NCBI GenBank assembly: GCA_964611645.1 | Contig: CAZTAO010000018.1 | Span: 1 to 64,000 of the forward strand | Direction: 5' to 3' | Length of the DNA stretch: 64,000 nucleotides | Source of the DNA: CAZTAO01 sp964611645 | Lineage (GTDB): Bacteria > Armatimonadota > UBA5829 | Shown here: in pieces, positions 60,181-64,000 of the stretch | Numbering within the stretch: position 1 is the first letter of the stretch | How the letters are laid out: the number at the start of each line of letters is the position of its first letter | The notes under the pieces: generated by a model | The model's input: only the letters and a program-made list of their open reading frames with translations | Database searches by the model: none | What the model was told of the DNA's origin: nothing | Position numbers and translations under genes: made by a program

Positions 60181-61983
60181 ATGAACATGGATGTTCGCAC
60201 CCTTGCCATGGTTCTGGGTATCACCCACCTCGTTCAGGTTGTGGTCTTCTCCCTCCATGCAGCGGTCAACAAGACCTACAAAGGTGTCAACTGGTGGCTT
60301 CTGTGGAGCGTCTCGGCCGTGGTCGGGTTCGTCTTCGTGCTGCTGCGGGATATTCCATCTATCCACCTGTTCTCAATAGTCGCCCAGAATTTCTTCATCA
60401 CCCTCGCTGTCACCTTCCTCTACATCGGCATCCTGCGTTTTCTGGACAAAAGGGAGAACCCGGTCCTTGTTGTCTCGATCCTGGCTGTGTTCCTGGTGGT
60501 GATTGTCTATTTCACGTACATATATGATGACATCGCTTTCCGGAACGTGTTCATCTGTGTATACTGGGCGGGCATCTCATTCCTGACCGCGCAGGCTTTG
60601 CTCGCCAACAAGATGCGGTCGGTCAACGCTTCCGCGAACTTCCTCACCACCGTGTTTGTCGCCCACGGCTTCTTCTTCCTCATCCGCACAATAGCAGCTC
60701 TCGATGGCCTTGATCCCCACAATATGTTCATCCCCTCCATGTTCAACCTGAGCGCGTATCTCGACGGGATTATCGCCAGCCTCCTGTGGACCTGCGGAGT
60801 GATCATTATGGTCAACCAGCGGTCCAACGCGGATATGGCTGAGGCCAAGGAGCACTTTGAGCTGATCTTCAACACCAGCCCGGACGCGTCGCTGATTACC
60901 CGCCTCACGGATGGAATGATAGTGGACGCCAATGAAGGGTTCATGGCCATGACAGGCTTCAGCCGCGATGAGGTCGTGGGGAGGTCGAGTCTGGACATTG
61001 CGATCTGGAAGTACCCAGCGGACCGGCAGAAAGTGGTCGCTGAACTGGTAAGGAATGGATTCTGCGACAATTTCGAGTCCACTTTTCTGCGCAAAGACGG
61101 CAGCGAGATTACAGGCATTTTGTCCGGCAAGACCATTACCCTTCGCGGTGCGCCACATATAATCAGCGTCACTCGTGACATTTCCGGGCGCAAGCAGGCG
61201 GAGGAAGAGATCGCGCGCGCTCGTCGCCACGAAGCTCAAACGGGTCACAGTATTCAGAAGACCCTTCTGACGGCAGAGCTTCCCACGGAAGTCACAGGCG
61301 TGTCGACATTCGCGGTCTCAGTGCCGTCCAAGGTTGTTGACGGCGATTTCCACGACTTCTTCCCCCACAACAGCAGATGTTTCGACCTGGTGGCGGCGGA
61401 TGTGATGGGCAAGGGCGTTGCGGCGGCTCTTATGGGCGCGGCAACCAAGACCCAGTTCCTCCGGGTTCTTGCATCACATCGGTCTGACGCCGCGAGTGGA
61501 AAGCTGCCATCCGTGGAGAGTATAGTCAGTTCAGTCCATAGGCAGCTAACGCCGGACCTGGCCGAGTTGGAGAGTTTTGTGACACTGGTATACGGCAGGT
61601 TCGACCTGGATGCAGGGGAGTTCACCTACGTGGACTGCGGCCACACCGCCACCATCCACTTCAACGCGGCAACAGGCGAATGCGAGTTCCTCAAGGGGCT
61701 GAATGTTCCTCTGGGGTGCAGCCTTGAGGAGCGCTACAGGTCTGCGTCCGCCTCATTCTCTCCCGGTGACATCTTCCTGTTCTATTCGGATGGAGTGACC
61801 GACGCGCAGAACGCCGCCGGGGAATGCCTCAGCCCAGTCAAGTTGGCAAAGGCTGTTGTGGAGATGCGCGGCGGGAGCGCCAGGCAGCTAGTCGAGCGCG
61901 TAATCCAGGACGTCCGAGACTTCACCGGCAGGACCCAAGCCCTGGACGACGTAACCTGCGTCGCCGTGAAGATAGACCGGTAG
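60181..61983 (+). CDS. Membrane PAS-domain SpoIIE-type PP2C phosphatase
   Basis: A 600-residue signal protein. About seven transmembrane helices span residues 5-210. A PAS sensor follows (about 222-345; LIFNTSPDASLITRL and GRSSLDIAIWKYPADR). Last comes a SpoIIE/RsbU phosphatase (about 375-600) with KVVDGDFHDFF, AADVMGKGVAAAL, VDCGHT and YSDGVTDAQN carrying the metal-binding Asp residues. Such enzymes act on anti-anti-sigma factors in response to signals. No partner anti-sigma gene is near. The start at the ATG 60181 is weakly supported by the ribosome site. Confidence 0.88.
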   Translation: MNMDVRTLAMVLGITHLVQVVVFSLHAAVNKTYKGVNWWLLWSVSAVVGFVFVLLRDIPSIHLFSIVAQNFFITLAVTFLYIGILRFLDKRENPVLVVSILAVFLVVIVYFTYIYDDIAFRNVFICVYWAGISFLTAQALLANKMRSVNASANFLTTVFVAHGFFFLIRTIAALDGLDPHNMFIPSMFNLSAYLDGIIASLLWTCGVIIMVNQRSNADMAEAKEHFELIFNTSPDASLITRLTDGMIVDANEGFMAMTGFSRDEVVGRSSLDIAIWKYPADRQKVVAELVRNGFCDNFESTFLRKDGSEITGILSGKTITLRGAPHIISVTRDISGRKQAEEEIARARRHEAQTGHSIQKTLLTAELPTEVTGVSTFAVSVPSKVVDGDFHDFFPHNSRCFDLVAADVMGKGVAAALMGAATKTQFLRVLASHRSDAASGKLPSVESIVSSVHRQLTPDLAELESFVTLVYGRFDLDAGEFTYVDCGHTATIHFNAATGECEFLKGLNVPLGCSLEERYRSASASFSPGDIFLFYSDGVTDAQNAAGECLSPVKLAKAVVEMRGGSARQLVERVIQDVRDFTGRTQALDDVTCVAVKIDR

Positions 61984-62102
61984 AGCAACAGGACCGCTCT
62001 GCACGAGTCCCGAGTAACCCGCGCAGAAAATCCTCCCTAACCTCTTGACTATGCCAAATTCGTGGGGTATACTCCGGGTGGTAGTGCATGTCTAACACCT
62101 CA

Positions 62103-62136
62103 GAGGACCAGGCTCATTTTCTGCTGCCTGGTCCTC
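62103..62136. terminator. Hairpin after the phosphatase gene
   Basis: A perfect 11-bp stem, GAGGACCAGGC/GCCTGGTCCTC, with a 12-base loop. No T-run on either strand. Confidence 0.5.
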
Positions 62137-62161
62137 GACCTTGTACAAAGCACACGCAAAG

Positions 62162-62190
62162 ATGGTCGGGGATATCATATCCCCGACCAT
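62162..62190. terminator. Perfect palindrome, possible bidirectional terminator
   Basis: ATGGTCGGGGATAT and its exact complement around a single base. It lies between convergent genes. A 14-bp stem with almost no loop could form a cruciform or a protein site. Confidence 0.5.
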
Positions 62191-62230
62191 CCGACTTTCG
62201 AACATCAGACTTTCGTCCAGCCGATAGTCC

Positions 62231-62270
62231 GGTTTCGACTTCGCTCAACCAGCGACTGCAAAACCAGCGA
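62231..62270. repeat. GTTTCGACTTCGCTCAAC repeat unit
   Basis: One unit of the GTTGAGCGAAGTCGAAAC family plus a short tail, ending four bases before the stop of the next dehydrogenase gene. Confidence 0.75.
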
Positions 62271-62273
62271 TTG

Positions 62274-63284
62274 CTAGACTTCCACTTCCGCGCCGTTGGC
62301 TGCTATGCTGCGGTCCGAGGCTTCCAGTATCTTGACCACCTCCAGCCCGCTTACTCCGTCGCTGCGGGGCGTCTGGCCGGTCTCTATGCATTCTATGAAG
62401 TGCTTGCACACCACGCTCAGCGGCTCTTTCTCCTGGAGGCGGAGCATGTGTATGTCGCCATAGTGGTAGGAGCACAGGAACTCCCCGAATGAGTCGTAGT
62501 GTGGGGGTTGCTCGACATACTTGTCGTAGACCTGCAGCTTGGAGAACTGGCTGAGGTCGTCGAATACCAGCATCTGCTTCGAGCCGACAAAGCTCATGCT
62601 GCGCACCTTGCCCGGGTCTAACCAGCTTACGTGCATAATCAGCCTTGCCCCGCTGGTGCAGGTGACTGTGACAGTAGCCACGTCCTCTACCTTGGGGTGC
62701 ATCAGCTTCATTGCCACTGTCTGAACCGACTTGGGCTTCAGGCCGGTGGCATAGAAGAAGAATGAGAGGTCGTGGGGAGCGAGGTCCCACACCACATTCA
62801 CGTCCGGCTGGAATATGCCGAGGTTGAGCCTGGCGCAGTGGGCGTAGAGAACTTCCCCCAGCACTCCCTCCTCAATAAGCTGCTTGGTTCTATCGACTGC
62901 GGCGGTGTACTGCAGGGTGTGATCCACCATCAGGGTCAGCTTGTTCTTGTCCGCGAGGTCTATGAGCTCTCTTGCCTGCTCGGAGCTTGCAGTGATCGGT
63001 TTCTCCAGCAGCACGTGCTTGCCGGCGTTCAGAGCCTTCTTGGCAAGAGGATAGTGGAGGGCCACATTGGTGCAGATCGCCACTGCGTCCACTGAGCCGT
63101 TGGAGATCATGCCGTCGAAATCTGTTGTAGTGGCAACCGTGGGATAAAGCTGACCTATATACTGAAGCCGAAGGGGATCGAGGTCGCACGCAACCGCCAT
63201 CTGGCAACTGCTGGTCTGGAAGAAGTTACGGATGATATTGGGACCCCAATAACCTGCCCCAACCACGCCTACTTTCACTCTCAT
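62274..63284 (-). CDS. Gfo/Idh/MocA dehydrogenase (WlbA-like)
   Basis: A 336-residue oxidoreductase: Rossmann start GVVGAGYWGPNI, catalytic-lysine motif LEKPI. The C-terminal VVWDLAPHDLSFFFYATG block is typical of WlbA/UDP-sugar 3-dehydrogenase-like members, which act on nucleotide sugars in surface polysaccharide synthesis. AAGGCGG precedes the ATG at 63284. No polysaccharide genes are next to it, so the substrate is uncertain. Confidence 0.88.
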   Translation of the reverse strand: MRVKVGVVGAGYWGPNIIRNFFQTSSCQMAVACDLDPLRLQYIGQLYPTVATTTDFDGMISNGSVDAVAICTNVALHYPLAKKALNAGKHVLLEKPITASSEQARELIDLADKNKLTLMVDHTLQYTAAVDRTKQLIEEGVLGEVLYAHCARLNLGIFQPDVNVVWDLAPHDLSFFFYATGLKPKSVQTVAMKLMHPKVEDVATVTVTCTSGARLIMHVSWLDPGKVRSMSFVGSKQMLVFDDLSQFSKLQVYDKYVEQPPHYDSFGEFLCSYHYGDIHMLRLQEKEPLSVVCKHFIECIETGQTPRSDGVSGLEVVKILEASDRSIAANGAEVEV

Positions 63285-63573
63285 CTATGCCGCCTTATTC
63301 GCCCCGGCGCCCCTGAAAATCCACGCCAGTGTATTCGAGATAGCCAGCCACAATGACTGGCGCTCCTGATACCATAAGGCCATTTGGGGGTTCTCGTCAA
63401 GTTTTGCAGCCGCCCCTCACCCCGACCCCATTCGCAGGCCCGCTTTTCAGCCGTTCGGCGAAATCTCGATTGACTCCAGCAGTTGGCTGTTCTATAATCA
63501 AGCAACTGGTTCTATCTGTTCGCGCGCGTGCGCATCGGGTGGAGGCGGTTAGTCTACCTGCGGAGGCGAGAAG
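63285..63573. other. Intergenic region
   Basis: 289 bases. 63413-63440 is a half CTCACCCC repeat. The rest is unremarkable apart from GGAGG at 63562-63566, which serves the gene at 63574. Confidence 0.5.
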
Positions 63574-64000
63574 TTGAAACTGCATCTGTGGCTGGTGACA
63601 GTAGTTGTGGCCTGTAGCTCGATATTGGGTGTGATCTCATTGGCGCAAGCCCAGGAGCCGGCCCTCACCCCGGACACGGAGATCTTCAAGAGGACTCCGG
63701 TTATCGACGGCAAGATCGACGCGGGCGAATGGGACATATTCTATGAGTCCAATGCAGCGGGTTCCGCCGTGACGACCTACGCCGACTGGGACTCCAGCAA
63801 TCTGTACTTCGCCGCGCAGTGCGACAAGCCGTTCGATGCGCTTGTGATCCTTGACGCGCTCGGGGACGGCTGGTTCAACGGCCAGGACAACTACGAGATA
63901 AAGGCAATGCGCGATGCCGATGGCGCTGTGGGCAAGGCTGTTTCCAGGTATGAGTCGCGGAATGCGACAAGCGCTCTGCCTCAGCCTGTGACTGCAAACG
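63574..64000 (+). CDS. Secreted carbohydrate-binding-like protein, N-terminal part (runs off the window)
   Basis: The frame is open to the window end (142 codons). It starts at a TTG with GGAGG seven bases upstream. A signal peptide (LWLVTVVVACSSILGVISLAQA) is followed by RTPVIDGKIDAGEWD and WDSSNLYFAAQCD, the opening of a CBM9-like sugar-binding domain. The C-terminal part is outside the window, so the enzyme domain, if any, cannot be seen. Confidence 0.75.
   Translation, partial: MKLHLWLVTVVVACSSILGVISLAQAQEPALTPDTEIFKRTPVIDGKIDAGEWDIFYESNAAGSAVTTYADWDSSNLYFAAQCDKPFDALVILDALGDGWFNGQDNYEIKAMRDADGAVGKAVSRYESRNATSALPQPVTAN

Overview
The window is about 60% G+C bacterial chromosome. It carries a large saccharolytic repertoire: four Gfo/Idh/MocA dehydrogenases, two FGGY sugar kinases, a fucose/arabinose-type isomerase, two Asp-box (sialidase-like) proteins, a GH32 enzyme, a pectate-lyase-like beta-helix and several secreted glycosidase-like proteins. 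It also has very many intergenic palindromic repeats. This gene content, together with an SOS box of the Gram-positive CGAAC-N4-GTTYG type, suggests a carbohydrate-degrading Terrabacteria lineage such as Armatimonadota. That assignment is inference from style only; no rRNA is present to prove it.

Layout. 1-3088: two lipoprotein genes bracketed by copies of a TTTCGGGA palindromic repeat, then a dehydrogenase. 3438-13165 (+): a compact phage-type module with small and large terminase, Mu-like portal, two connector-like proteins, protease/scaffold, a small decoration-like protein, major capsid protein, three distal proteins ending in a LamG domain, a holin-like membrane protein and an amidase. 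No tail tube, tape measure, baseplate, integrase or replication gene is visible, and the gaps are filled with host-type palindromic repeats. 13304-17025: phenylacetate-CoA ligase with an ACT partner, small membrane and secreted proteins, and a DUF3800 protein. 17099-23163 (-): a sugar catabolic operon (kinase, isomerase, kinase, dehydrogenase). 23254-28255 (-): tandem membrane paralogues, tandem sialidase-like paralogues and another dehydrogenase.

28446-28913 (-) encodes a small helix-turn-helix protein behind a near-consensus promoter and a perfect Gram-positive-type LexA box. Its promoter shares a 22-bp site (17/22 identical) with the leader of the phage module 25 kb away, which makes an SOS-to-capsid regulatory link a testable idea. 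29550-39261: two zinc-ribbon proteins with matching promoters, a nucleotide-sugar segment (GDP-mannose epimerase type, UDP-glucose dehydrogenase, beta-propeller protein), a Spy-like protein, a DUF2161 nuclease-fold protein and a pectate-lyase-like protein. 39319-46509 (-): two pentapeptide-repeat paralogues, an intact caspase-like protease, a DUF4091-like glycosidase and a GntR/membrane-protein pair with a palindromic operator.

46633-53356 (-): a protein quality-control cluster, read as promoter, tRNA-Lys, tRNA-Leu, tRNA-Gly, tig, clpP, clpX, lon. 53538-64000: GH32 enzyme, SGNH esterase, DUF6259-like glycosidase, NmrA-like reductase, a membrane PAS-SpoIIE phosphatase, a fourth dehydrogenase, and the start of a secreted carbohydrate-binding protein that runs off the window.
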